From Sinotaia quadrata (lineage: Eukaryota; Mollusca; Gastropoda; Architaenioglossa; Viviparidae): a stretch of 64,000 nucleotides of DNA. The stretch is taken from assembly GCA_028829895.1 (NCBI GenBank), contig CM054182.1:6367001-6431000 (forward strand), read 5' to 3'. The position numbers and the translations under genes are program-made. The notes beneath the pieces were generated by a model. It did no database searches and was not told where the DNA came from. It was given only the letters and a program-made list of their open reading frames with translations. Below, one piece after another: positions 1 to 10,368 of this stretch (the stretch's first letter is position 1; each line of letters opens with the position of its first letter).

Positions 1-97
1 GATGTCTGTTTTACTGATTATACAAGATAAGTAAATTACTTTGAGGTCATCTAAGTACGAATAATGTGTACTTTCATCTTAGCTATGTAAAAGACAA

Positions 98-218
98 AAT
101 GTTAATTAACTTGCATTATAAATGTTATTAAGTAGGTAATGTTAATTAACTTGCATTATAAATGTTATTAAGTAGGTAATGTTAATTAACTTGCATTATA
201 AATGTTATTAAGTAGGTA
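98..218. repeat. Tandem repeat, 40-bp unit, 3 copies
   Basis: Near-identical copies containing GTTAATTAACTTGCATTATA. The core includes the palindrome TTAATTAA. Confidence 0.92.
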
Positions 219-714
219 AAGATTTACGCTTTTGAGAGTATGCAAGCTTACTGTTTGAATGCCAGCATTACAGCTTTCTGTAGACTGAAAAATTGTAACA
301 AATCAACAAAGTGCATATGAAAGCCACTAAATTCTTCATCAGGCGCCTTGTTAATTCCTCCTGCTTGTGTGATTGTGTGTGACTGGAGGTGAGCCATAAA
401 TCTTTATCCATTTATCAGTGTGGTGTGCGACTGATCCCACCGACTTCCGATTGTATTTGTAACTAATCTGCAGGGTGCAAGAGCTGTGAAACCAAAATCT
501 TACGCCATAGTCAGCCATCAGTATGATCTCGGCAAAAAACCAACACTAGTCAGTCTCAGTGAATCATAAATCTCCTTGTATGCAGACTAGATAACTCTGG
601 TAAGTGGGAAAAGGGACTCAATCCTAGTTGTGCTACAGTGTTAATTGACTGTAATACACTTGGAGCTGATGTAAATAAATTAGATTAATATTCAAGAGAG
701 ACAAGTTTGGGTTT

Positions 715-880
715 GATTCAAAAGTATGTGGGGCTAAAGTACAAAAGGATTCTGAAGTATGAGGCTGAAATACACAAGGATTCAAATGTGTGCAGCTAAA
801 GTACAAAAGGATTCTGAAGTATGAGGCTGAAATACACAAGGATTCAAATGTGTGCAGCTAAAGTACAAAAGGATTCCAAA
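715..880. repeat. 31-bp minisatellite, left segment
   Basis: Units contain GGATTCTGAAGTATGAGGCT and alternate with a variant, so that a 62-bp dimer repeats. The same 31-bp family resumes at 2485, on the far side of the interspersed element. Confidence 0.85.
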
Positions 881-2478
881 GTGTGGTAAATTTGCCTATC
901 TTTATTTCTATACTTAATAATTATATCTTTTTTGATGATGTTAATGTGACCCAATCTTGGGCACTACTTATGATGATTTTTTTTTAGGAGTAAACAACTC
1001 AGATGGAGAATGTACTAGAACTTGCTGATGTAATCTAAACTGGTTTCGTGTGAATGAGTAATTTTCATTATCCAAAATGGTTAAGATTTACAAGAATGAG
1101 ACCATCCAATGGGCTGAGATCAAAGTTTACCTGCTGAAATAATTACTTTGAATTTGGTGTGGCTGAAGTCTGGTCATAAAAGGCAACCATTAGCTCACTG
1201 GTGAGTTAAATGATTGATTGAGTAAGAAGGTACTTAGGAATATTTTGTGCATTTGGCTACTGATGTATTATACTTGCATTTTATGTAGATATATATATTA
1301 TGTGAGTCGACCATTACGTCATTAATTGTGAATTATGATGCTTGTATGTTTTATGATATACACATTAAATTGTTTCTAGTGAACACGTTCATAAACGGTC
1401 TTGCTGTATTTATTGTGCTGTATGCATGTAACAGGCTTATAAATACTGTTGCAGGAAACTGTAAAGTAAGACTTGAATGTCAGAAAAAATGAGATTAGAG
1501 ATGATAAACAGGAAAACTTAGCATTTGTTCCCTGATTATAATTTACAGGGAATAAGCAGCCTTTCTAGAATTTCCCGATTTATTGATTTATAAACCACTA
1601 TGACCATGGTAGATTCGAGAAATCTCTGACCCAGAATGTAATTGTAAGGATACACTGCACTCTGTTAATGTATGACATCAAGGAATGCTCGACTACATCA
1701 TAGAATTTCTGGTGTAAGGAAGTTACTGGAAATTGCTCCATTGTTCTGCTTGAGGGAACTAATACGGCAAAGGAGCACCCAGATTAGTCTCAAGAGAACA
1801 GCATTCATGGAACATTCTACAGCATGCTAAAAGAACACATGAAGATTGACAATTCTATTGAGAACAATAAACTTGTCACATTGTTATTAAAGCATGCAAA
1901 AGACTATTGCAGCATAGTCGTCTTGACAAGGTTATGTACAAACTATTATCGCTTATCTCTCTACAACTCCGTTTCTGATAAGAATGAACCTGTGATTTAT
2001 ATTGACACTAATCTGCTGAATTATGCAGTAGGATATAAGCCTGTATAAGCATTGAAATTATTTGAATGTGGTTTCATGGAAATATTGATGTCAAATGATC
2101 TTTTCATTGTAAATACTATATGTATATTTGGTTGTTTATTTAATAAATTTATTGTTAAATTTACTGATCTTTTTACACACTGATAACAATATGCCAGAGA
2201 GATAGTGGATGGATGGGGGCTCGCTAAATATAGATTAAAGACAGATTTATCTTCTCCTTTGGTAAGACGTTTTCCTCCTATGGAAATACTAAGTGACAGT
2301 AAATGTTTGTCTTTAATTTTGTAAAAAGTTTATAGCACCCACATATCCGCCAAGTGAGAGATAGATGAGGGGTCTTCTGGAGAATTATTAATAACATAAA
2401 TTAAGATTTTCATCACTTGTAATTAGTTATGTAGGATTAATAATGATAATCATAACCATTAACTAGGGTGGCATTGTG
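881..2478 (+). mobile_element. Interspersed element copy A (longest undisrupted copy, about 1.6 kb)
   Basis: Aligns by eye over most of its length with 53,910-55,892 and in part with 7,497-8,702 and 44,090-44,645. It lies inside a 31-bp minisatellite, which fixes its edges: it begins TGTGGTAAATTT and ends GGCATTGTGTCA. The TG...CA ends and internal AATAAA would fit a solo LTR, but no clear target-site duplication is seen and no transposase or reverse transcriptase is encoded. A 74-codon frame at 1824-2048 is disrupted in the other copies, so it is probably not coding. A non-autonomous DNA element is the alternative. Confidence 0.75.
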
Positions 2479-2484
2479 TCACAT

Positions 2485-2985
2485 GAAGTATGAGGCAAAA
2501 ATGCTCAAAGAGTCAAAATTTCGAGACTAAAGAACACAAGGATTCAAAAGTCGAGGCTAAAGGTCACAAGGATTCAAAAGTTCGAGGCATAAGTACACAA
2601 GGATTCAAAAGTAAGAAGTTAGAATACAAAAGAATTGCAAAGTATAAGGCTAAATAGAGAACGATTCAAAAGTATGAGGCTAAAGTAAACAAGGATTGAA
2701 TAGTACAAGGTTGAAGTACACAAGGATTCAGAAGTATGAGGCTAAAGTACACAAGGATTCAAAAGTGCGTGGCTAACGTACACAAGGATTTAAATATACA
2801 AGGTTTAATTACTCATGGATTCAAAAGTACAAGGTTAAAGTACACATGGATTGAAAAGTACGAGGCTAAAGTACACAAGGATTCAGAAGTACGAAGCTAA
2901 AGTACACAAGGATTCAGAAGTACGAGACTAAAGTTCACATGGGTTCAGAAGTACGAGGTTAAAGTACACAAGGTTTAGAAAATCA
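2485..2985. repeat. 31-bp minisatellite, right segment, about 16 diverged copies
   Basis: Units read roughly GGATTCAAAAGTACGAGGCT followed by AAAGTACACAA. It is the same family and orientation as the array at 715-880. Copies are diverged and some have small indels. Confidence 0.87.
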
Positions 2986-3700
2986 CCGAGGTCTTGAGTC
3001 AAACCAGACCGTGACTCGTTATTACATTGGACTGTCTTCTATAGAACATCCTCTACAGCCAGCGTTAACCCTCACCACCACAGTGTTTACTAGCATGTCT
3101 GACCGAACCGTTTGTTAATTGTGTCAGCATCTAGCGATACAGTGTTGACGCCCACCGACCATCTGTTTCAGTGCACGTGCTAACACGCGAGAAGATCGGT
3201 CGCCAGTCGCCATATCCTGAGAGTGGATTCATTGTTTAGTCCTAGATTTCTTCAAGGTTTACTCTCACTACTGAAGGGGATCGATAAAGAGTGATTAATG
3301 TTGTATCTCTCAGAATCAATATATTTTTAATTTTTGCTTCGTTTTGCCAATTAAAACTTCATTCACATTCTAATCAAGGGAGTCAGTGGAATTTAAAACA
3401 AATCAACACTATAGTGGTTTTAAAAGGTTTATCTATTACTTTAGGAAACTTCATTTTAGTGTTGTGTTATTATAAAATCTTAATCGGTACAGATACATAG
3501 GTAACAATACCAAATTCCAAAAACAAATATTACATTTTTCTAACAAATAATATTTTATAGGCCTAATTAATTACACAAACACATACATACTCATATATAT
3601 AAATAATAATCAGTTTAGTGGTTGAAATAGTAAGTATTTAGTTCATTAGTAGAGAAAGAAAATGGGAAAAACATACAACTGATAATCTTATTATTATAAA

Positions 3701-3750
3701 GCGTCACCCTACAGGCCATTGCCCAGCGTCACCCTACAGGCTATTGCCCA
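3701..3750. repeat. 25-bp direct duplication next to the slo donor
   Basis: GCGTCACCCTACAGGC begins at 3701 and again at 3726. It lies about 50 bases inside the slo intron, next to a CT-rich run at 3755-3775. Confidence 0.9.
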
Positions 3751-3795
3751 GCCTTTCTCTCTCTCTCTCCCTTTCATAAACCATCGATATCTTAC

Positions 3796-4134
3796 CAAAA
3801 TTCGTCCAGTTGTAGTTTGTCCAGATATGAGCTCGCCTGCCCAATCCTTGGCTTCTGTCATCCATCCAATCTCAGGGTCTGAAGTCTTGTTCAGAAACGA
3901 TCCCCCACTGGGTCGCTGTCCACCCGCCTGGTCTCCAGTACCATGTTTCCCGGATCCTCGAAAAGACACTTGGATCTTTTTCTTTCGACAACACAACCAA
4001 GCAACGAGACGGTAGATGAAAATGACAACGAGGCCACATCCAAACGTGAGAAGACTGGAGGACAGAAATAAGTGCCAGTAGCGCTTCGTGCCGCATCCGG
4101 ACCCAAGGGCAGCGGTAGTCGCGTTGATCGCCAT
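3796..4134 (-). CDS. slo: First coding exon of a Slo1/BK calcium-activated potassium channel
   Basis: The exon encodes 113 residues of the N-terminus of the pore-forming BK channel subunit, a plasma-membrane K+ channel gated by voltage and Ca2+. Visible parts: a short extracellular head (1-17), the S0 helix (about 20-47), a Cys-Cys pair (48-49) followed by RKKK (50-53) at the inner membrane face, a Gly/Ser-rich S0-S1 loop (57-85), then the block [18 protein letters not shown] (89-106) and TTTGRIL (107-113), which leads into S1. That block is near-identical to what I recall of Drosophila Slowpoke. The start is the only in-frame ATG (4132-4134), with G at -3 and +4; the frame stays open upstream to 4269 without another ATG. 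After the last Leu codon comes GTAAGA, a consensus donor in phase 0. The remaining exons must lie left of this window. I am very sure of the family; the exact start is an inference. Confidence 0.93.
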
Positions 4135-4279
4135 GGCAGTACTCTCACGGAGACCTAGAAACACCGCAACTACCTCAGTACCACAAATCCTAATAATAGC
4201 TATGGCACACTTGGCTGTATCTACCCTCGGAAGAGGCACCGCGGCGGTACAAGTGGTAGCACCTGGCAAAGCTTGCCGA

Positions 4280-5040
4280 TGTCATTCCGTAGAGATCGGC
4301 TCCGCCTAAATCCAACAATTGCCACAACTTAGCTGGAAACTGCACTGACCCTAGCTGGCAATGGCTCCCGATAGAGCAGTAATCCTCTTTGCCACTGGGA
4401 GACGGGAGACGATATTAAGTGTTGAAGGAGATCATAGTTGTGTCAATCAAAGCGCCACAGCCCAGACAAGTGTTGTCTCTATTGCCCCCGTGGTGCGACA
4501 TAGGCAAAAGAAGGCACAGCCATGTTACACCCACCATACACGACGAAGCTCTAGTACAGACGACACTGTAGCCTGTGCGGACTTAACTAACTGCTCGCCT
4601 GTTGCTGACTCCTTGGCATTTGGCCCAAAACCTAAGACAAGATGATTGGAAGAAGAAAAAAAACAAGGTTACCTTCTTCGCTCTGCCACGAGGTTCGGTA
4701 TTTGTTCCACTCACTAAAGCTTAGCCTGAAAACCCGTCCATACACAAAACGTCATAAAGGGGTGCAGAGAAGAAGGTGGGTGGGAGGCAAGCACCAGCTA
4801 ATAGCCAAAATAAACGTTCTCGGCTGCTGTTTCTGTCACGCCAGTTACCTATGCAGTCGTACTTTTCCGTCAGTTAGCATGCTTTCAGTCTATTTAGATC
4901 TGGGCACGCGCGCGCGTGTAGTCAGTAGCAGCGCTCGCGCAGATAATGACATGCGCGACTACACCACACCGCCGCCAGTGACTGGGTAGACCGACCGTTT
5001 GTCGTGTAGATCGATGATGCGCTGACAGCAAGTTTCCTAG
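4280..5040 (-). promoter_or_regulatory. slo: CpG-richer upstream region of slo, likely promoter/5'UTR
   Basis: The sequence upstream of the slo start is richer in CpG than its surroundings, with an alternating CG run near 4907-4918 and clustered CGs to about 4980. No TATA box or transcription start could be fixed. The plus-strand frames of about 70-115 codons here look like by-products of the higher GC. A 5'UTR intron is also possible. Confidence 0.35.
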
Positions 5041-5044
5041 ACGA

Positions 5045-6245
5045 CTCGCACAGATGTAGGCCAGTACTTGTTCGGATACGGGATTCGGTTTGTGTTTGTC
5101 CGGATACAGATCTCGGCTTGTGTTTGTCCGGGTGAAGATGTAGACTAGTGCAGAGAAAGGTACGGGTGTGTTCGTGTCCGGATAAAGCATACTTCTCTGG
5201 GCATAGATGTAGGCTAGTACTAGTCCGCATGCAGACTCTGTTGGTATTTTTTCCGGATAAAAATCTAGAATAAAGATATAGGCTAGTACTTGTCAGGATA
5301 TCAATTAAACCCAGTATTGGTCTTGATAGACATGTAAGCTAGTGCTTTTCCGAGTCAAGATGCAGCCTAGCACTTGTTCAGATAACGTCTTGTATATGTC
5401 CGAATAAAAATATAGATTTGCACATGTTTAGTGTATGTGTCCGAATAAAGAGCATTTGGAAAATGTCCGGATGAAGAAAGATACAGGCTAAAGTATTTGT
5501 TTAGATAAAGATGCTCCAATAATGATCTAGGTTTGTATTTGTCTGGCTAGAGATAAAGACTAGTACTTTTTAGGATTTAGATGTTAGTAAAATTTTGTTT
5601 TCATAAACTGTAGGCTAGCATTTGTCCGGATAAAGGACATCTAGGTTCACATTCGTCTGAATAAAAATGTAAGCTAGTATTTGTCCGGATAAAGGACATC
5701 AGGGTTCATATTTGTCTGGATAAAAAATTAAACTGGTATTTGTAAGGATAATAGTCTAGGTTCATACTTGTCTAGATAAAAGTGAAAGGCTAATATTTGT
5801 CCGGATAAAGATCTAGGTTCATACTTGTCTAGATAAAAATGTAGGCTAGTATTTGTCGGAATAAAGGTCTAGGTAGGTTCATACATGTCTGGAAAAAAAA
5901 TGTAGTCTAGTGTTTGTCGAGATAAAGGTCTAGGTTCATAGTTGTCTGGATAAAAATGTAGTCTAGTGTTTGTCGAGATAAAGGTCTAGGTTCATAGTTG
6001 TCTGGATAAAAATGTAGTCTAGTGTTTGTCGAGATAAAGATCTGGGTTCATAGTGGTGTTGTCTGGATAAAAATGTAGGCTAACATTTTGTTGTGATATA
6101 AAGCTGAAGTTAGTATTTGTCTGGGTAAAGGCGTAGGTTGGTATGTGCCTGGATAAAACATAAACCAGTATATGTCTTGTTAAAACGAAGCTAGAACTTG
6201 TCTTAATAAAGATACTTTTTAGTGCATCCACTTGCCTGAATAACA
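5045..6245. repeat. Diverged minisatellite based on TTTGTCCGGATAAAG, about 1.2 kb
   Basis: Two related half-units alternate, one with TTTGTCCGGATAAAG and one with CTTGTCTGGATAAAAATG, each about 28 bp. Divergence is highest at the left edge, next to the slo upstream region, and lowest at 5,900-6,060. Minus-strand frames here are products of the repeat. Confidence 0.85.
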
Positions 6246-6314
6246 ATATGTAGTGTATACTGATTTTATTTTTTAAAAAGAACTATGCCTTTAAGTACGG
6301 TATTTTATCATTGG

Positions 6315-6545
6315 CCAGTGTGCTCCATGTTGCGCTCCGTGAATAATGCAGTGGTCAGTGTGCTCAGTGATGCGATCAATAAATAATGCAGTGGTCAGTG
6401 TGCTCCTTGTTGCGCTCCGTATATAATGCAGTGGTCAATGTGCTCAGTGATGCGGTCAATAAATATTGCAGTTGTCAGTGTGCTCAGTGATGCGATTCAT
6501 GAATAATTATAATGCAGTGGTCTGTGTGGTCACTGGTGCGTTAAT
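6315..6545. repeat. 38-bp minisatellite, about 6 copies
   Basis: The core is AATGCAGTGGTCAGTGTGCT. Two unit types alternate (GCTCCNTGTTGCGCTCCG and GCTCAGTGATGCGATCAA), giving a 76-bp higher-order period. Confidence 0.87.
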
Positions 6546-6589
6546 GAGTTCAGTATGGACCTACAGAGCTCTGTGCTTTTAAGAGTGCG

Positions 6590-6785
6590 TTGCATGAAAT
6601 TTTCAGTACTCATTGTGTTCAGAAGTGAGTTGCATGAATTATTCAGTAGTCAATGTGTTCAGTAGTGAGTTGCATGAATTATTCAGTAGTCAATGTGTTC
6701 AGTAGTGAGTTGCATGAATTATTCAGTAGTCAATGTGTTCAGTAGTGAGTTGCATGAATTATTCAGTAGTCATTGTGTGTTCAAT
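6590..6785. repeat. 40-bp minisatellite, about 4-5 copies
   Basis: The core is GTTGCATGAATTATTCAGTA, with CAATGTGTTCAGTAGTGA between cores. It resembles both neighbouring arrays. Confidence 0.88.
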
Positions 6786-6859
6786 AATGCGTTCAAGAAG
6801 CAGTGTATGTTCAGCAATGCATTGCATGAAATATGCAATACTTATTGATGTTTGTTTAG

Positions 6860-7495
6860 TAGTGCGTTGTATTAATTATGCAGTAGTCTGTGGTGTGCTT
6901 TCAGTAATGCGTCACAGGAATTACAGTAGTCTCTGGTGTGTGTTCAGTAATACGTCACAGGAATTACAGTAGTCTGTGGTATGTGTTCAGTAATGCGTCA
7001 CAGGAATTACAGTAGCCTGTGGTGTGTGTTCAGTAATGCGTCACAGGAATTACAGTAGTCTGTGGTGTGTGTTCAGTAATGCGTCACAGGAATTACAGTA
7101 GTCTGTGGTGTGTGTTCAGTAATGCGTCACAGGAATTACAGTAGTCTGTGGTGTGTGTTCAGTAATGCGTCACATGAGTTGAAGAGTAGTCTGTGGTGTG
7201 TACTCAGTAATGCGTCACAGGAATTACAGTAGTCTGTGGTGTGTGTTCAGTAATGCATCACAGGAATTACAGTAGTCTGTTTTGTGTGTTCAGCAATGCG
7301 TCACAGGAATTACAATAGTTTGTGGTGTGTGTTCAGTAATACGTCACAGGAATTACAGTAGTTTGTGGTGTGTGTTCAGCAATGCGTCACAGGAATTACA
7401 GTAGTTTGTGGTGTGTGTTCAGTAATACATCACAGGAATTACAGTAGTTTGTGGTGTGTGTTCAGTAATACCTCACATGAGTTGAAGAGTACTAT
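6860..7495. repeat. 43-bp minisatellite, about 14 copies
   Basis: The core is GCGTCACAGGAATTACAGTA, followed by a GTGGTGTGTGTTCAGTAAT segment. The array ends where copy B of the interspersed element begins. Each unit contains TGCGTCA, close to a CRE/AP-1 half-site. Confidence 0.92.
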
Positions 7496-7496
7496 G

Positions 7497-8702
7497 CTGG
7501 ACATATTGTGAACTGTAATGCTTATATGTAGTATGCTAAACACTTGATATTGTTTCTAGTGAACTTGTTCATAAACTATTAAGCTGTATGCGTGTGTTGG
7601 ACTAATAAATACTATTACAGGAAACTGTAAGTTGAGACTTGAAAGTAAGAAAGAATGGAGTTTAAAAGGAATAAAACTGGAAACTTAGTGTTTGTTCCCC
7701 TGATTATATTTTTACAGGGAAAAGTAGCCTTTCCTTGTTTAATCAGAATATCCTGGTTCACTGATTATATTTTTACAGGGAAAAGTAGCCTTTCCTTGTT
7801 TAATCAGAATTTCCTGGTTCACTGACTATAAACCACTACGACTGTGGTAGACGCGTGCATCTCTACCACAGTGTGTAAATGTAACGAATACACTACACTC
7901 CATTTATGTATGGCGGCAAGGTATGCTGACTACACTGAGCAATTTCTGTTACAAGGAAGTTACTGGAATTTGCTGCAATTGTTGTCCTGCTTGAGTGAGC
8001 TAATACGACGAAGGAGAGCCAAGTTAGCTTTGAGAGAATGGCAGCAAATCAGTATTCTATAATATGAAGAGGGAATAATGTGGAATTGACAAGTAATAAC
8101 TGAACAAATAGCTTGTGACTGTTCTAAAAGTGTGCAAAAGACTATTGAGACAGCATCTAAATCAGGTTATGTACAAACTATTATCGTTTATCTCTAATAA
8201 CTCCATTTCTGTTCTCTGATAAGAACTATCCTGTAATTGTATTGGCACTAATCTGTTGGATAGTGTATTAGGATATAAGACTGTATAGATACTAAAATTA
8301 TTCAAATGTGAATTTGTGGAAATATTGGCGTCAAGTAATCTTTTTCATTTTATTTGTTGATTTAATAAATTTATTGACCGTCTTACACATTTTCATAACC
8401 TTATGTTGGAGAAGAAAGTGGGTGGTGGGGGCTTGCTAAATATAGATTAAAGATGGATTTGCATTCTCCTTTAGTAAGAATTTTTCCATCTATGGAATAT
8501 TGTGTGACGGTAATGTCTGTCTTTAATGTTGTGGAAAAGAGAAAACGTTTACAGTGCCTGCATATCTGCCATGTGAGAGAGACTAATTGTGTCAGCTGGA
8601 GAATTATTAATAACATAAATTAAGATTCTCCTCACTTGTAATTAGTTATAGATGATTAATTAATAATAATCATAACCATTAACTAGGTGGCTTTGGTGTC
8701 AC
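7497..8702 (+). mobile_element. Interspersed element copy B, 5'-truncated
   Basis: Corresponds to copy A from about 1,310 to its end: shared GTTTCTAGTGAAC, TAATAAATACT, TTGTTCCC and the terminal CATAACCATTAACTAG. The 5' part is missing at the junction with the 43-bp array. A private tandem duplication of about 64 bp lies at 7,699-7,825; copies A and D have a single version of that segment. Frames at 7,844 and 8,401 are not shared intact between copies. Confidence 0.8.
7699..7825. repeat. 64-bp tandem duplication inside element copy B
   Basis: CTGATTATATTTTTACAGGG through CCTGGTTCACTGA occurs twice in a row, differing at very few positions. The segment is single in copies A and D. Confidence 0.92.
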
Positions 8703-8732
8703 AGGTATACATAATGAAATTATTTTGCAACA

Positions 8733-8857
8733 GAGAAATATTGTTATATTTAGTATATAGAACATAATTAGATGGCAGGACAGAGAAATATTGTTATAAT
8801 AATATAACGTAATTAGATGTCAGGACAGAGAAATATTGTTATATATAGAACGTAATT
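8733..8857. repeat. About 50-bp tandem repeat, 3 copies
   Basis: The core is GGACAGAGAAATATTGTTAT; units differ by short AT indels. It abuts the 3' end of element copy B. Confidence 0.85.
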
Positions 8858-8987
8858 TACATACTCAATAACTGTTTTCATGATGGTAATAAACCTGTAC
8901 AGATGTACACATTTCATAAGTGCAAACATGTATGGATATACAAAATTCGATAATATAATAGTGAAGAATTCATGATGCTGAAATTAT

Positions 8988-9215
8988 ATAACGAATGATA
9001 GTAATTTTAGTAGTAATGTGCAGGGATATATATAACAAATGATAGTAATTTTAGTAGTAATGTGCAGGGATATATATAACAAATGATAGTAATTTTAGTA
9101 GTAATGTGCAGGGATATATATAACAAATGATAGTAATTTTAGTAGTAATGTGCAGGGATATATATATATAACAAATGACAGTAATTTTAGTAGTAATGTG
9201 CAAGGATATACACTC
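8988..9215. repeat. 44-bp minisatellite, 5 copies
   Basis: The core is AATGATAGTAATTTTAGTAG followed by TAATGTGCAGGGATATATAT. Copies are almost identical except for one with extra TATA. Confidence 0.92.
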
Positions 9216-9439
9216 GATTGATAGGAATGGGTCTCAATGTTGATATCTGTATTGTTGTTGTTATCTTCGTTCTGGATAAGAGAATCATTGACCGCTTCCC
9301 GTTTCGTCTTGTGGAGTGGAAACAGCTTTCACTGAGACTTTTGTATTTATTGGTTTAATGACTCGTCCACTGTTTACTTGAGTTATTGATGAGTGCGAAG
9401 TTCGGTTTGGCGATCTTGTTCACGTGATTTATAAATAGT

Positions 9440-9550
9440 GAACACAAAATGACTCTTCTATCTCTCTTTTGGTATAAATAGTGAACACAAAATGACTCTT
9501 CTATCTCCATTTCTGTTCTCTGATAAGAACTACCCTGTAATTTGTATTTT
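9440..9550 (+). repeat. Short duplication fused to a fragment of the interspersed element
   Basis: TGAACACAAAATGACTCTTC occurs twice. The second copy runs into TTCTGTTCTCTGATAAGAAC, which matches an internal stretch of copies B (near 8,210) and D (near 55,410). It is a roughly 45-bp scrap of the element. Confidence 0.7.
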
Positions 9551-9596
9551 GGTATAAATGTGTGTTTGTGTGCTTAGATATGCTTTCGCACGCATG

Positions 9597-9972
9597 AGTG
9601 TGTGTGTGTGTGTGTGTGTGCTTGCGGCATGTATGTCTGTGTGCGTGCGTGGAGTGAACTAGTCGGATTGAATTGATGTTTATACGTATTGCGAACAAGC
9701 TGTTCTGTGTGTGTGCATTTATGTGTATGTGTGCATATTTATGTGTATTTGTGTGCATTTATGTGTATGCGTATATACTTATGTGTAAGTGTGTATATTT
9801 ATGTGTATTTGCGTGCATTTATGTGTATGTGTGCATATTTATGTGTATTTGTGTGTATTTATGTGTATGTGTGCATATTTATGTGTATTTATGTGTATGC
9901 ATATATATATATTTATGTATATATGTGTATTTTTTATGTGTGTATGTGTGTGTGTGTGTGTGTGTGTGTATT
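9597..9972. repeat. TG-rich minisatellite with flanking (TG)n runs
   Basis: GTGCATTTATGTGTATGTGT and close variants recur about every 24 bases. Overlapping cysteine/tyrosine/valine-rich frames of up to 133 codons are artefacts of the TG bias. Confidence 0.9.
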
Positions 9973-9980
9973 TACGCAAT

Positions 9981-10142
9981 GCCGCCTTAACGCATGGGCA
10001 CGCTGGGCAGTTGCTCGGGGCCTCACGAGCATAGGGGCTCCCATGCTAATAAATACTAAACTATATTCCTGTGAATGCTTGTATAGATAGGGGGCTCAGT
10101 GCCTTGCTTTGCCCGTGGGCCCATAATGCTGTTAAGACGGCC
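9981..10142. mobile_element. 162-bp non-autonomous element with imperfect terminal inverted repeats
   Basis: The left end GCCGCCTTAACGCATGGGC and the inverse of the right end (GGCCGTCTTAACAGC, then TTATGGGCCCACGGGCA) match over about 35 bp with gaps. It is GC-richer than its surroundings and sits within TTTATGTGTATG minisatellite sequence that continues on both sides. There is no coding capacity. The superfamily was not determined and the target duplication is unclear because the host sequence is repetitive. Confidence 0.7.
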
Positions 10143-10274
10143 AAATATTTATGTGTATGTGTGCACTTATGACTGTGGGTGTGTGCATTTGTGTGCTTTG
10201 TGTGTATTGTGTATTTACGTATATGTGTTTGTGCGTGCAGACGCTTGTGGAATACAGTAAGTTTATTGGACAGA

Positions 10275-10368
10275 ACTTGTCTTAATGCAAACAGACTTGA
10301 ACCTCTAGATCTTGACTCGGGACTTGTCTTAATGCAAACAGACTTGAACCTCTAGATCTTGACTTGGG
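10275..10368. repeat. 47-bp direct duplication
   Basis: ACTTGTCTTAATGCAAACAG begins at 10,275 and at 10,322; the two units differ by about one base. Confidence 0.92.

Larger units (their letters stand above)
1..3795 (-). other. slo: Probable slo intron 1 (partial)
   Basis: Because the slo first coding exon ends with a donor at 3795 and no second exon (the rest of S1) is seen, this interval reads as the beginning of intron 1 on the minus strand. It holds three minisatellites, one copy of the interspersed element, and unique AT-rich sequence at about 219-714 and 2986-3700 in which I recognise nothing. Frames of 60-74 codons here look fortuitous. Confidence 0.6.

Noticed and set aside
1824..2048. 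74-codon frame in element copy A as a transposon protein
   Set aside because: The homologous segments of copies B and D are broken by stops and indels, and no known transposase motif is visible.
3719..4309. Other frames on both strands over the slo exon (73-98 codons)
   Set aside because: Shadows of the conserved minus-strand exon; only one frame matches the Slo1 N-terminus.
6860..7495. Possible CRISPR array or regularly spaced repeats
   Set aside because: The repeats are head-to-tail with no unique spacers, in a eukaryotic context; the same holds for all other arrays here.
9501..10090. Cys/Val/Tyr-rich and His/Thr-rich frames near TG repeats, here and at 16.5, 30.8 and 46.7 kb
   Set aside because: Dinucleotide repeats translate into these biased sequences in several frames.
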